DNA from: an uncultured Alphaproteobacteria bacterium
Lineage (GTDB): Bacteria; Pseudomonadota; Alphaproteobacteria; Micavibrionales; Micavibrionaceae
Assembly: GCA_946481075.1 (NCBI GenBank)
Contig: CAMLMC010000001.1
Location: 496,001 to 560,000, forward strand
DNA length: 64,000 bases
Direction of reading: 5' to 3'
Shown here: in pieces, positions 45,287 through 53,109 of the stretch
Layout of the letters: each line of letters opens with the position of its first letter
Numbering within the stretch: the first letter of the stretch is position 1
Translations under genes and position numbers: made by a program
Notes under the pieces: generated by a model
What the model was told of the DNA's origin: nothing
Database searches by the model: none
The model's input: the letters and a program-made list of their open reading frames with translations, nothing else

Positions 45287-45360
45287 GGCGCGATGGCAGA
45301 TTGGTTATGCAACGGTTTGCAACACCGTGTAGGCCGGTTCGATTCCGGCTCGTGCCTCCA
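45287..45360 (+). tRNA. tRNA-Cys (GCA)
   Basis: 74 nt cloverleaf. Acceptor GGCGCGA pairs with TCGTGCC, discriminator T (expected for Cys) and encoded CCA. Anticodon stem ACGGT/ACCGT with loop TTGCAAC gives GCA. Confidence 0.95.
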
Positions 45361-45423
45361 AAAATTTTCTGGAATTTGGAATTGACAAGCACGGCAAACG
45401 CCATTAGTCATTCCCCCCAGTGT

Positions 45424-45498
45424 TCCTCGATAGCTCAGCGGTAGAGCAGTTGACTGTTAATCAATTGGTCGCAGGTTCGATCCCTGCTCGAGGAGCCA
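45424..45498 (+). tRNA. tRNA-Asn (GTT)
   Basis: 75 nt. Acceptor TCCTCGA/TCGAGGA, discriminator G, encoded CCA; anticodon loop CTGTTAA gives GTT. TTGACA at 45382-45387 may be its -35, with a weak -10. Confidence 0.95.
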
Positions 45499-45534
45499 CT
45501 TTTCTCCCCCCTGCATTCGGCTTATACTTTCCAA

Positions 45535-46401
45535 ATGACACAATTATCCGAAAACGGTCTTATCGCCGCCTCAGATCTTTACTACCTTTTGTCCGGAAAC
45601 GAAAAAATCAAAATTCTGGATGCCACTTATGGCGGAGGCGCGGTTTCGCCGGAACAGGCCTTTTTCGGACGGCGGATCGATGGCGCACAATTCTTTGATA
45701 TTGATGTGGTGGCGGATCAGGCCGCGCCCCTGCCGCATACCGTGCCAAGCCCTGAATATTTCGCCGATTGCGTGAGCGCGATGGGAATATCCAATGACGA
45801 TCATGTGGTCATATACGACCAGAGCGGCGGGTATATGGCCTCCTCCCGCGCCTGGTGGCTCTTCCGCCTTTTCGGACATGAAAACGTCTATGTGCTGGAC
45901 GGCGGGATGATTGCGTGGGTCGAAGGCGGGTACCCAACGGTTTCAGGCCCTGAAGATGCGCCGGAGCCCGGCCATTTTGTCCCGCATTACAGGCCGGAAT
46001 TGCTAGCAACCCGGGATAACATTCTCAAGAATCTTGAAACCCGCGAATTTACGGTGGTTGATGCGCGTCCGGCTGGCCGGTTTCACGGACAGCTGCCAGA
46101 GCCGCGTCCCGGCATGCGCGCCGGCCATATTCCAGCAAGCGTTAATTTACCTTTCGGCGCGGTTATTAAGGGCTCGCTCGACCCTTTTCTTAAAGACGAC
46201 GCCGACCTTCAGACTCTCTTCGACGCACAGGGTATTTCACGGGAAACGAAGACCGCGATTTCCTGCGGTAGCGGTGTCACGGCCTGCACAGTTGCGCTTG
46301 CTTTATACAAGGCTTTCGGGACCGAGGCCGCGATTTATGACGGATCATGGACCGAATGGGGAGATGAGAAAGCCGGAACGCCGATTGAGATTTCTGCATA
46401 G
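45535..46401 (+). CDS. sseA: 3-mercaptopyruvate sulfurtransferase (tandem rhodanese)
   Basis: 288 residues, two rhodanese domains. The catalytic loop of the second domain is SCGSGVTACTVALAL, the CGSGVTA form typical of SseA; LPEPRPGMRAGHIPASVNLP precedes it. Transfers sulfur from mercaptopyruvate to thiols or cyanide. Followed by about 330 bp without a gene and then a strong terminator. Confidence 0.93.
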   Translation: MTQLSENGLIAASDLYYLLSGNEKIKILDATYGGGAVSPEQAFFGRRIDGAQFFDIDVVADQAAPLPHTVPSPEYFADCVSAMGISNDDHVVIYDQSGGYMASSRAWWLFRLFGHENVYVLDGGMIAWVEGGYPTVSGPEDAPEPGHFVPHYRPELLATRDNILKNLETREFTVVDARPAGRFHGQLPEPRPGMRAGHIPASVNLPFGAVIKGSLDPFLKDDADLQTLFDAQGISRETKTAISCGSGVTACTVALALYKAFGTEAAIYDGSWTEWGDEKAGTPIEISA

Positions 46402-46733
46402 CTGGCTTCGGTTTTAAGTATATCTTCATCCCTCAAAAGTAATCGTAACTATACCTGCCATACCGCTTGTGGAAAACTTTGCTTTTTCCCAAGATTAAAT
46501 AACCATTATCAAAATCTTAAAACTTTCTAAAGTAATTAAGAATAAATAATTTCTTTCAAAGTAAGTTTTTTCATTTATTGCCATGTTAATTACGTTTTGT
46601 TTTTCTTTTTATTGTTAATATTATAGTATATTTGCCTAAGTATATAAAATTATTTGGTTTTTGTCTTTTTTCTCTTGCAGATTCATGAAAAAGAGAGTAC
46701 TTAATAATCACACACCCTCTATTACCGCCGTTT
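46402..46733. other. AT-rich intergenic gap
   Basis: About 330 bp, far more AT-rich than the rest of the window, with many T-tracts and several TATA-like hexamers (for example near 46622-46632 and 46641-46648). No convincing reading frame with a ribosome-binding site. Contains near-matches but no exact copy of the CtrA consensus. It may carry an sseA 3' leader or an unannotated small RNA ending at the terminator that follows. Confidence 0.5.
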
Positions 46734-46767
46734 GTCCGGGGAACTTCGGTTCTCCGGACCTTTTTTT
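46734..46767 (+). terminator. Strong UUCG-capped terminator
   Basis: GTCCGGGGAAC-TTCG-GTTCTCCGGAC (11 bp, one G-T pair) followed by CTTTTTTT. The nearest upstream gene on this strand ends 333 bp earlier. Confidence 0.88.
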
Positions 46768-46786
46768 GCGCAAACGGCAAAAAATA

Positions 46787-46815
46787 TAAAAAAGGCCCCT
46801 GAAGGAGCCTTTTTA
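46787..46815 (-). terminator. Terminator of aqpZ
   Basis: AAAAAGGCCCCTGAAGGAGCC then TTTTT forms a hairpin AAAGGC(C)..GGAGCCTTT flanked by A- and T-tracts, 17 bp past the aqpZ stop. Confidence 0.7.
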
Positions 46816-46831
46816 GTAATTATTACAGTCG

Positions 46832-47553
46832 CTACTGCCCGGAAGAACATTCCCCCTTGGAACAGCAACAGCCACAGAAACGGGACAAAACCCCCGCTAT
46901 GACGGCCCCGGCGATCGGCGCCACCCAGAAGAGCCACAACTGATCGAGCGTCCAGCCACCTTGGAATATGGCCTGACTTGTGCTTCTGGCGGGGTTCACG
47001 GATGTGTTGGTGATTGGAATGCTGATCAAATGGATTAAAACCAGCGTCAAGCCAATTGCCAAAGGCGCAAAGCCTGCAGGAGCCCTCCCATCCGTTACAC
47101 CGAGAATAATAAACAGGAAGAAGAACGTCAGAACGGCTTCGGCGATAAAGGCAGATCGCAGATCATACCCACCAGGTGAATGCTCCCCATAACCGTTGGC
47201 TGCAAAGCCTGCCGTGATATCAAATCCGGCCTTGCCCGTCGCCACGAGATATATAATCCCTGCGCCGACCAAACCGCCGATCACTTGCGCCACGATATAA
47301 GGCACGGCCAGCTTGGCATCGAAACGCCCTCCCGCCACAAGCCCGAGTGTCACCGCCGGATTGAAATGCGCCCCCGATATGTGCCCGACCGCATAGGCCG
47401 CCGTCACTACCGTTAACCCGAAGGCCAGTGCGACCCCCAAAAAGCCGATACCCAACTCGGGATAGGCCGCCGCGAAAACCGCCGCACCGCATCCGCCCAG
47501 CACCAGCCACGCGGTTCCCAGCATTTCTGCCGTCAATTTCTGAATAACCCCAT
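46832..47553 (-). CDS. aqpZ: Aquaporin Z, probable frameshift near the start
   Basis: Water channel of about 240 residues with both NPA boxes, [12 protein letters not shown] and [13 protein letters not shown], and close agreement with E. coli AqpZ ([20 protein letters not shown]). A good start, AAGGGG-7 nt-ATG, reads MGLFRN then stops; one added A in the AAA run at 47537-47539 would give [14 protein letters not shown], matching the E. coli start FRKLAAE. In the reported sequence translation would need TTG at 47536 (234 residues) or a GTG at 47605 without a ribosome-binding site. The protein ends with an unusual Cys cluster, [15 protein letters not shown]. Either a sequencing error or a real lesion. 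Confidence 0.88.
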
Positions 47554-47660
47554 GATAAATCCCCTTATGTTTATCAATAAATAGACAATACAGCAATGCT
47601 GACACGGGATTATGACCATGACAATCCGGATTATGTGCTGCGGATGCTAAGGAAAAGGAA

Positions 47661-47737
<77 letters not shown>

Positions 47738-47771
47738 TTATTCAAGGTGTAATAGGGAAATATTCCGCTTC

Positions 47772-48080
47772 TTACTTTGTAGCATTATCCGCAGGCGGAA
47801 TGTAGCGGAAATTATCGACATAATTGCGGGGGCGGATGGTGCGCTCATGCGCGGTATCAACCGTATAATCCCATCCCCTTTCGACGGCATGGGCGATAGC
47901 CGCCTCAGCGGATGCGAATTTCAGGCGAATCTGGTTGTCCGTATCGCCGGAGGCCGTCCAGCCCATCAGGGCTTCGGGGCCGCGCGCTGTCGAAGGCTCC
48001 AATTCGAGCACCCAGAGCTTCGTCTTACCGAGAGCGGATTGCATCGTATTACGGGATGGTTTGTATATTCTGGCTTTCAT
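47772..48080 (-). CDS. NDUFS4-like complex I accessory subunit
   Basis: 102 residues, ETC complex I subunit (NDUFS4/18 kDa) family: MKARIYKPSRNTMQSALGKT, WVLELEPSTARGPEALMGWT and NQIRLKFASAEAAIAHAVER. Accessory subunit of NADH:quinone oxidoreductase restricted to alphaproteobacteria and mitochondria, a useful marker of the host group. Usually encoded apart from the nuo operon, as here. Confidence 0.93.
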   Translation of the reverse strand: MKARIYKPSRNTMQSALGKTKLWVLELEPSTARGPEALMGWTASGDTDNQIRLKFASAEAAIAHAVERGWDYTVDTAHERTIRPRNYVDNFRYIPPADNATK

Positions 48081-48139
48081 GAAAAATGATTATAGCGGGA
48101 ACGTTCGCTCTTTCTACTGGAATCTTTTAGGAAATTGTC

Positions 48140-48167
48140 TTGATCCCCCGCTGGCCGTGTGTAATAA
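48140..48167 (+). promoter_or_regulatory. Promoter of tRNA-Pro
   Basis: TTGATC (48140-48145), 16-bp spacer, TAATAA (48162-48167), 11 bp before the tRNA. Confidence 0.6.
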
Positions 48168-48178
48168 GGATGGCGGTC

Positions 48179-48255
48179 CGGGGCGTAGCGCAGCCTGGTA
48201 GCGCATCTGTTTTGGGAACAGAGGGCCGGAGGTTCGAATCCTCTCGCCCCGACCA
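48179..48255 (+). tRNA. tRNA-Pro (TGG)
   Basis: 77 nt. Acceptor CGGGGCG/CGCCCCG, discriminator A, encoded CCA; anticodon stem TCTGT/ACAGA with loop TTTGGGA gives TGG. Confidence 0.95.
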
Positions 48256-48286
48256 TTTAAAAAAATCAGCCCCTCATTTCATTTTC

Positions 48287-48667
48287 ATGATCAAGCGCAA
48301 GCCACATTCCTTATCAGTCGCATTTTTCGCGCTGATGATTCTGGCCGTCATGGTGAAGGTCGCAATCCCCGCCGGATTCATGCCTTCAAATGAAGGCGGG
48401 CTTACCAAGCTTGTTATCTGTAGCGGCATGGGCGAAAAGACAATCTTCGTTGCAGACGATGATTCCGGCGCGCAAGAGCATGAGGATTCAACGAGCGAGC
48501 TTTGCAGTTATCAAATCTTTTCCGCACAAAAAACCATTCCGACACCTGCGTTTGATCTGGCGCGCGTTTTTGTATTTCAGTCGTCAGCCTATGCCGCCCT
48601 AACAAGCCCCCAAATCAAAACCTCACCCTTGCTTTCCTTCGCGGCGCGTGGGCCGCCGTCCGCCTGA
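48287..48667 (+). CDS. DUF2946-like small envelope protein
   Basis: 126 residues. Signal or anchor helix (SLSVAFFALMILAVMVKVAI), then PAGFMPSNEGGLTKLVICSG, an acidic stretch, and the C-terminal SPLLSFAARGPPSA. The PAGFMP near the helix and ARGPP at the end are the DUF2946 pattern, often found near copper-related genes; none is seen here. Function unknown. Confidence 0.7.
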   Translation: MIKRKPHSLSVAFFALMILAVMVKVAIPAGFMPSNEGGLTKLVICSGMGEKTIFVADDDSGAQEHEDSTSELCSYQIFSAQKTIPTPAFDLARVFVFQSSAYAALTSPQIKTSPLLSFAARGPPSA

Positions 48668-48713
48668 TTGACAAATTTTTCAATCATACGAACTTAGGAA
48701 AGCCAAATAAAAC

Positions 48714-49907
48714 ATGTGTAATTTTCATCAGGCGGTCGCCCTGCGCGCCGCAACTGATCCCGAGACCGGCATCTTCAATGCAGGTCACCGGGCCGTTATT
48801 CGCGTCGCCCTGTCACGCTATTGGGCCGAGCGTTACGTCGAGGGAGGCGATAAGGTCAATGGATACAATCCCTATCCTCTCGCCACAAGAGAACAGCAGG
48901 ATGCGTTTGAACGCTCCGGCCTGAAACGCCCCTTGCAGGATGTGGAGGCGGATGAAATATCCGGCATAGCCATCTTGCGGGCAAAGCTGGCAGAGATAGA
49001 AAAGACGCAAAACCTGTCTGTCAAAGGATTAAAGTTACCGCCCGTAACCGCGCGGGAACCATTCCTCGACATGGCAATCGACACCATGTATGTCGGCGAT
49101 CCGCGCGGGATCTTCCGTTTAATCGACACAGCTCCGCGCCCAGACCTTGTTCCGCTTCATCGCGCGGTGCAGGATCTTCACCACGACCCGGAAGCGCGCA
49201 TGGTTCTTGAAAATCTTGTGAAAGGAAAGATCTGCACGCTTTATACCCAGGCACCACAGCAGGTGAACCAAAAGTTGGTCGAATTCTATGAAAGGCTTCC
49301 CCAGAACATGCGCGATGCGGGTGCCGCTATTTCAAGATTTGGAGGAAATATCATACTTGGCGGATTTTCGGGCCTTCTTGGACACAGCGTTCATTACGCC
49401 TCCGTCCTTGGGGCCGGAATTGCTGCCGGCGCGGCATCGACGGCGACAAATATTGGCCTTTCCGCCATTTTCCTTGGGGCATCCTATAGCGGTTGGCACC
49501 AACTGTTCGGCGGCAAATACCAAAACGCCAAACAACAAGGAATTGCCTTTGGCGTACAAGCAGGACTTGCCCTTGGGGTCATGATGGCGGCCCAGGGCAT
49601 CCTCGGTCATGAACATAGCGGTGATGAGCATATGCACAGCGCGAAGGCCGTTTGGTTTGAATCTCTGCCGGAAGAAATCCGCAGTAATTATATACAAACA
49701 CAAACCGCCCAATATAACCGCCTGCCAGACGACCTTCAGGATCGCCTTAATGCGGAAGCGGCAAAATTCGGCATTTCTCCTGCAATCTATATGCTGACCT
49801 GCGATGGAACAGATCCGCTCAGCATAGAGGCCAACGCCTATTTGGCAGAATTGAACCGGGTGGATGCGCAAATTGTGGTAAGAGCCAGCCTTGCCCCCGG
49901 GATATAA
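48714..49907 (+). CDS. Unknown 397-residue protein with central membrane segments
   Basis: Not recognised. A soluble N-terminal half (MCNFHQAVALRAATDPETGI, YWAERYVEGGDKVNGYNPYP), then Gly/Ala-rich hydrophobic segments at about residues 205-260 (FGGNIILGGFSGLLGHSVHY, GAGIAAGAASTATNIGLSAI) and 278-298 (FGVQAGLALGVMMAAQGILG), a His-rich patch (HEHSGDEHMHSA) and an acidic C-terminus. The His patch could bind metal. TTGACA at 48668-48673 may be part of its promoter, with a poor -10. First of the 48.7-54.4 kb group. Confidence 0.65.
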   Translation: MCNFHQAVALRAATDPETGIFNAGHRAVIRVALSRYWAERYVEGGDKVNGYNPYPLATREQQDAFERSGLKRPLQDVEADEISGIAILRAKLAEIEKTQNLSVKGLKLPPVTAREPFLDMAIDTMYVGDPRGIFRLIDTAPRPDLVPLHRAVQDLHHDPEARMVLENLVKGKICTLYTQAPQQVNQKLVEFYERLPQNMRDAGAAISRFGGNIILGGFSGLLGHSVHYASVLGAGIAAGAASTATNIGLSAIFLGASYSGWHQLFGGKYQNAKQQGIAFGVQAGLALGVMMAAQGILGHEHSGDEHMHSAKAVWFESLPEEIRSNYIQTQTAQYNRLPDDLQDRLNAEAAKFGISPAIYMLTCDGTDPLSIEANAYLAELNRVDAQIVVRASLAPGI

Positions 49908-49927
49908 AATGTTTGCCCGGCCCGTTA

Positions 49928-49936
49928 TGTTATACT
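49928..49936 (+). promoter_or_regulatory. Extended -10 promoter element
   Basis: TG-T-TATACT in the 55-bp gap before the gene at 49963, with no good -35. Would start transcription near 49943. Confidence 0.45.
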
Positions 49937-49962
49937 ATAACACGCCCTATAGAGGTGTCACA

Positions 49963-50637
49963 ATGGTATGGAATAACGGGCTGGGCGCAGCCTTTCAACA
50001 AGCGCCATCGCTTGGTCAATTAAGCAATCTTGATGTTTTTGCCCTTAAGCTACAGGAAGAATCCATCAAGAATTTGATGGCGTTCAAGGCTTCAGAGCGT
50101 AAAAATGACCCTCAGCGCCGCCACGGCATCCATGGCCCCTATGAGGAGGCGACGGTTCAGAAGACGGGCCGCCTCCCCGCCGATTATTATACGCCCGGCG
50201 ATCCAGAGCCATGGGGGCTTCGCGTCGCGGAAAGCCGAAGCGGCATCATGTGGCAAGTGCTATCCGGCATCATGGATAACCATGCGGAATTCGGCACCGT
50301 ATATATGTCCATCGCCCTTGATACCGCTTTGTCCGACGATGACTATGCAAAAGAGTTGCGTGGAATTAACAAGAGCTGGGGCGATTACCTTCTGAAGAAC
50401 CTTGCTTTTAACGACCATCAGCACAGCGCGATGGCGAGCACGTATCACCGCGTATCCTGTCCGAATTGTTCCATGCTCACCGCTCTTGCGGCACAGGATA
50501 AGGGCATGCAGAGCTTGTTTAAAGAAATGCTCGCACTGCATACCGCAACGGAGCGCCGCGCGTTTTTATCGGAGAAAGGATTGATGCCGTTGATGGACAT
50601 TATGATCCCCGACCAGAAACCTGAGTTGAAACTATAG
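49963..50637 (+). CDS. Unknown 224-residue protein with CxxC motif
   Basis: Not recognised. No signal peptide. MVWNNGLGAAFQQAPSLGQL, a conserved-looking middle (DPEPWGLRVAESRSGIMWQV, IMDNHAEFGTVYMSIALDTA) and a Cys pair in HRVSCPNCSMLTALAAQD that could bind metal or be redox-active. Start at the ATG behind GAGGTG, preceded by an extended -10 element; an upstream in-frame ATG at 49891 is less likely. Ends 16 bp before the ATPase gene. Confidence 0.65.
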   Translation: MVWNNGLGAAFQQAPSLGQLSNLDVFALKLQEESIKNLMAFKASERKNDPQRRHGIHGPYEEATVQKTGRLPADYYTPGDPEPWGLRVAESRSGIMWQVLSGIMDNHAEFGTVYMSIALDTALSDDDYAKELRGINKSWGDYLLKNLAFNDHQHSAMASTYHRVSCPNCSMLTALAAQDKGMQSLFKEMLALHTATERRAFLSEKGLMPLMDIMIPDQKPELKL

Positions 50638-50653
50638 AGAAAGGTATGACCTT

Positions 50654-51628
50654 ATGAGAATCGCGTTTTGTGGAAAAGGTGGCAGTGGAAAAACCAGCAT
50701 CGCCTCCCTTTTTATTCGTTACCTCGTTGCCAAAAACGAACAAATACTGGCCATCGATGGTGATATAAATCAGCACTTGTCCCATGCGATTGCACTCGAC
50801 CCTGCAAAGGTAAAGGCCCTTCCCCGTCTGGGACAACAGGCCAAAATCCTGAGAGAATATGTCGCCGGAAACAACCCGCGTGTGAAGGCAGACCAGATCA
50901 TCGAATCCACGCCGGCAGGTGCCGGATCGAACTTTATTACATTCGCAGGCGGGGATCCGGTCAGCGAACATTTTATCCTCCGCAACGGCAATCTGCGTTT
51001 TATGGCCGTCGGCGGGCATGACGAACATGACCTAGGCACCACGTGCTATCATAAATTCACCGGCGCCGAAGGCATTTTCCTCAACCATCTTCTGGACCGG
51101 CCGGATGAATTCGTTATCGGTGATATGTGCGCCGGCGCGGATCCGTTCGCATCCTCAGGCCTTGCAAGCCGTTATGACGCCATTTACCTGGTTCTGGAAC
51201 CGACCCTCAAATCCATCGGCGTTTACGAGCAAGCCCGCCAATACGCCGACCCGTTCGGTATCCGCCTGTATGTGATCGCCAACAAGGTCGTATCACCGGA
51301 AGACCTTGCCTTTATCGAAGAGAAAACCGGACAGAAGGCACTTTGTGCCTTTGGCGACATGAATGTTGTTCGCAACTTTGAAAAGGGCCGTGAATACACC
51401 GTGGCCGATCTGGACCCTCAAACGATAACCAATCTCGAAACCATGCGCGAGACCGCCCTTGCCCAAGGGCCTCGCGACTGGAACCGCTATATCAACAACG
51501 GCAAATTCTTTCATCAACGCTCTTCCGATGGATGGGCGAGCGCGATGTACGGCGCAGACCTGATGCAACAAATTGATCCTTCGTTTGATTATTCTGCGGT
51601 CATGCCCGAATTTAAGAAGGCGGCGTAA
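50654..51628 (+). CDS. CooC/MinD-type P-loop ATPase
   Basis: 324 residues. Deviant Walker A CGKGGSGKTSIASLF (Lys8 and Lys13), switch region ILAIDGDINQHLSHAI, FVIGDMCAGADPFASSGLAS and LVLEPTLKSIGVYEQARQYA, all matching the CooC branch of SIMIBI ATPases that insert metal into enzymes. About 60 residues beyond the usual length at the C-terminus. No CO dehydrogenase or nickel gene is nearby, so its client is unknown; the PLP enzymes that follow are candidates. Its stop overlaps the next start (TAATG). Confidence 0.85.
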   Translation: MRIAFCGKGGSGKTSIASLFIRYLVAKNEQILAIDGDINQHLSHAIALDPAKVKALPRLGQQAKILREYVAGNNPRVKADQIIESTPAGAGSNFITFAGGDPVSEHFILRNGNLRFMAVGGHDEHDLGTTCYHKFTGAEGIFLNHLLDRPDEFVIGDMCAGADPFASSGLASRYDAIYLVLEPTLKSIGVYEQARQYADPFGIRLYVIANKVVSPEDLAFIEEKTGQKALCAFGDMNVVRNFEKGREYTVADLDPQTITNLETMRETALAQGPRDWNRYINNGKFFHQRSSDGWASAMYGADLMQQIDPSFDYSAVMPEFKKAA

Positions 51629-53109
51629 TGCCTATCAACGCGGTCGCAAATGTCGAAGATGGACAAGGCGCGGTTTCTACGCCGCGCCTGCGGCCGCGCG
51701 TTCATCCACAAATCTCCGCGTTGTTGCAGCAAGAAGAGTTATTGTTCAGCTTGGTGGAACGTTTCGGCTCCCCGCTCAACCTTACCTTCCCGCAGAATAT
51801 TCATGAGAATATCGCGGACTTTCAGGATGCATACAAAAAACATCGGCTGCGTGGCAGAATTTACTACACCAGCAAGCCCTGCAAATCCCTCGCCCTTATC
51901 CGTGAAGCGAAAAGCGCGGATATTGGCATTGACGTGTCTTCCGCCGGGTCGCTCAAGACCGTGATGGAATGCGGATGGAGCGCAGACCGGATTGGCGCGA
52001 CCGGCCCTAAAAACAAGGACTATATTAAATCATCGATAGACGCCGGCGTATTGATCAACGTCGACAATATCGATGAACTAAAGCAGATAGCGGCCATGGC
52101 GGGTTCCCGCAAAGTCAGTGTGACAATCCGCATGGCCGATTATGGCGCTGCGGGTGTAAAATTCCTGACCAACGACGACACAACCTTCGGCATTCGCAGC
52201 GAGGACATGGATTTCGTCCTCTCCTTTCTTCTAGAACATAAAGACACGTTCGATTTCCAGGGATTTTCTTATCATTCCAGTATGGCGAGCGATGAACAGC
52301 GTATCGCCGCGATGGAAAATCAGTTGTCATGGACCTTTGCCGCCATTCACAAGGGATTGAAAGCCGGTCATATCAATATCGGCGGCGGCTTTGCGATTAT
52401 GTACGCCGATTCATGCCGCGAATGGGCCGATTATATCAACATCATCAAGGAGTCCGTCCTTGGTAAGATCCCATCGCAAACATGGAATGACAACGGCCTT
52501 GGCTATCGCGTTGAAAACGGTGCCCTGCGCGGCGGCGCGGCCTATATCAACCACGCACCTGTCTATACAAAAGGGGAAGAACTCGATCGCTGGTTGTCCT
52601 TCCGCCTGCCATCAATGGGCAACGCACAATTTTCCGATGTCGTCCGCGACTCCCTTCTCCGCCTGTCGGTAGAACCGGGGCGCGGAATTCTGGACCAATG
52701 CGGCATAACGATAGGCCGCGTGGCCTTTACCAAACAATCCGCCCTCGGTGAAAATCTGGTCGGGCTGGAGATGAACCGTTCCAATCTTCATTCCAATCAC
52801 TTTAAGCAACTGACCGACCCGGTGATCATTCCGAAAGACAAAACACAAACAAATACATCCGGCAGCGGTGTATATTATGTGGGCAATCTGTGCCTGTCTC
52901 ACGATATGCTTCAATACAATAAAACCTACCCCGCAGTGATGCCGCAAACCGATGATTTGGTCGCGTTCATGAATACGGCGGCCTATATGATGGATTTCAC
53001 GGAAAGCGAAACATTGATGCAGCCGATTGCACAAAAACTGGCCATGATACGCGACAATGGTGGGGTTTGGACGGCTACGCCTGATGCGGATTACAGGAGG
53101 ACAGCATGA
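51628..53109 (+). CDS. Fold-III PLP-dependent decarboxylase, Y4yA-like
   Basis: 493 residues, alanine-racemase fold amino-acid decarboxylase (DAP/ornithine type). PLP Lys83 in RIYYTSKPCKSLALI, DVSSAGSLKTV, FSYHSSMASDEQ, INIGGGFAIMYA, SVEPGRGILDQCG and the C-terminal barrel motif GNLCLSHDMLQYN with the active-site Cys and Asp. The YYTSKPCKS form differs from the usual YAxKAN and resembles the rhizobial Y4yA branch. Substrate unknown. Coupled by overlap to both neighbours. Confidence 0.87.
   Translation: MPINAVANVEDGQGAVSTPRLRPRVHPQISALLQQEELLFSLVERFGSPLNLTFPQNIHENIADFQDAYKKHRLRGRIYYTSKPCKSLALIREAKSADIGIDVSSAGSLKTVMECGWSADRIGATGPKNKDYIKSSIDAGVLINVDNIDELKQIAAMAGSRKVSVTIRMADYGAAGVKFLTNDDTTFGIRSEDMDFVLSFLLEHKDTFDFQGFSYHSSMASDEQRIAAMENQLSWTFAAIHKGLKAGHINIGGGFAIMYADSCREWADYINIIKESVLGKIPSQTWNDNGLGYRVENGALRGGAAYINHAPVYTKGEELDRWLSFRLPSMGNAQFSDVVRDSLLRLSVEPGRGILDQCGITIGRVAFTKQSALGENLVGLEMNRSNLHSNHFKQLTDPVIIPKDKTQTNTSGSGVYYVGNLCLSHDMLQYNKTYPAVMPQTDDLVAFMNTAAYMMDFTESETLMQPIAQKLAMIRDNGGVWTATPDADYRRTA

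Noticed and set aside
46586..46780. 64-codon minus-strand frame in the AT-rich gap
   Set aside because: Reads through two terminator hairpins and looks random (Lys/Asn/Ile-rich).
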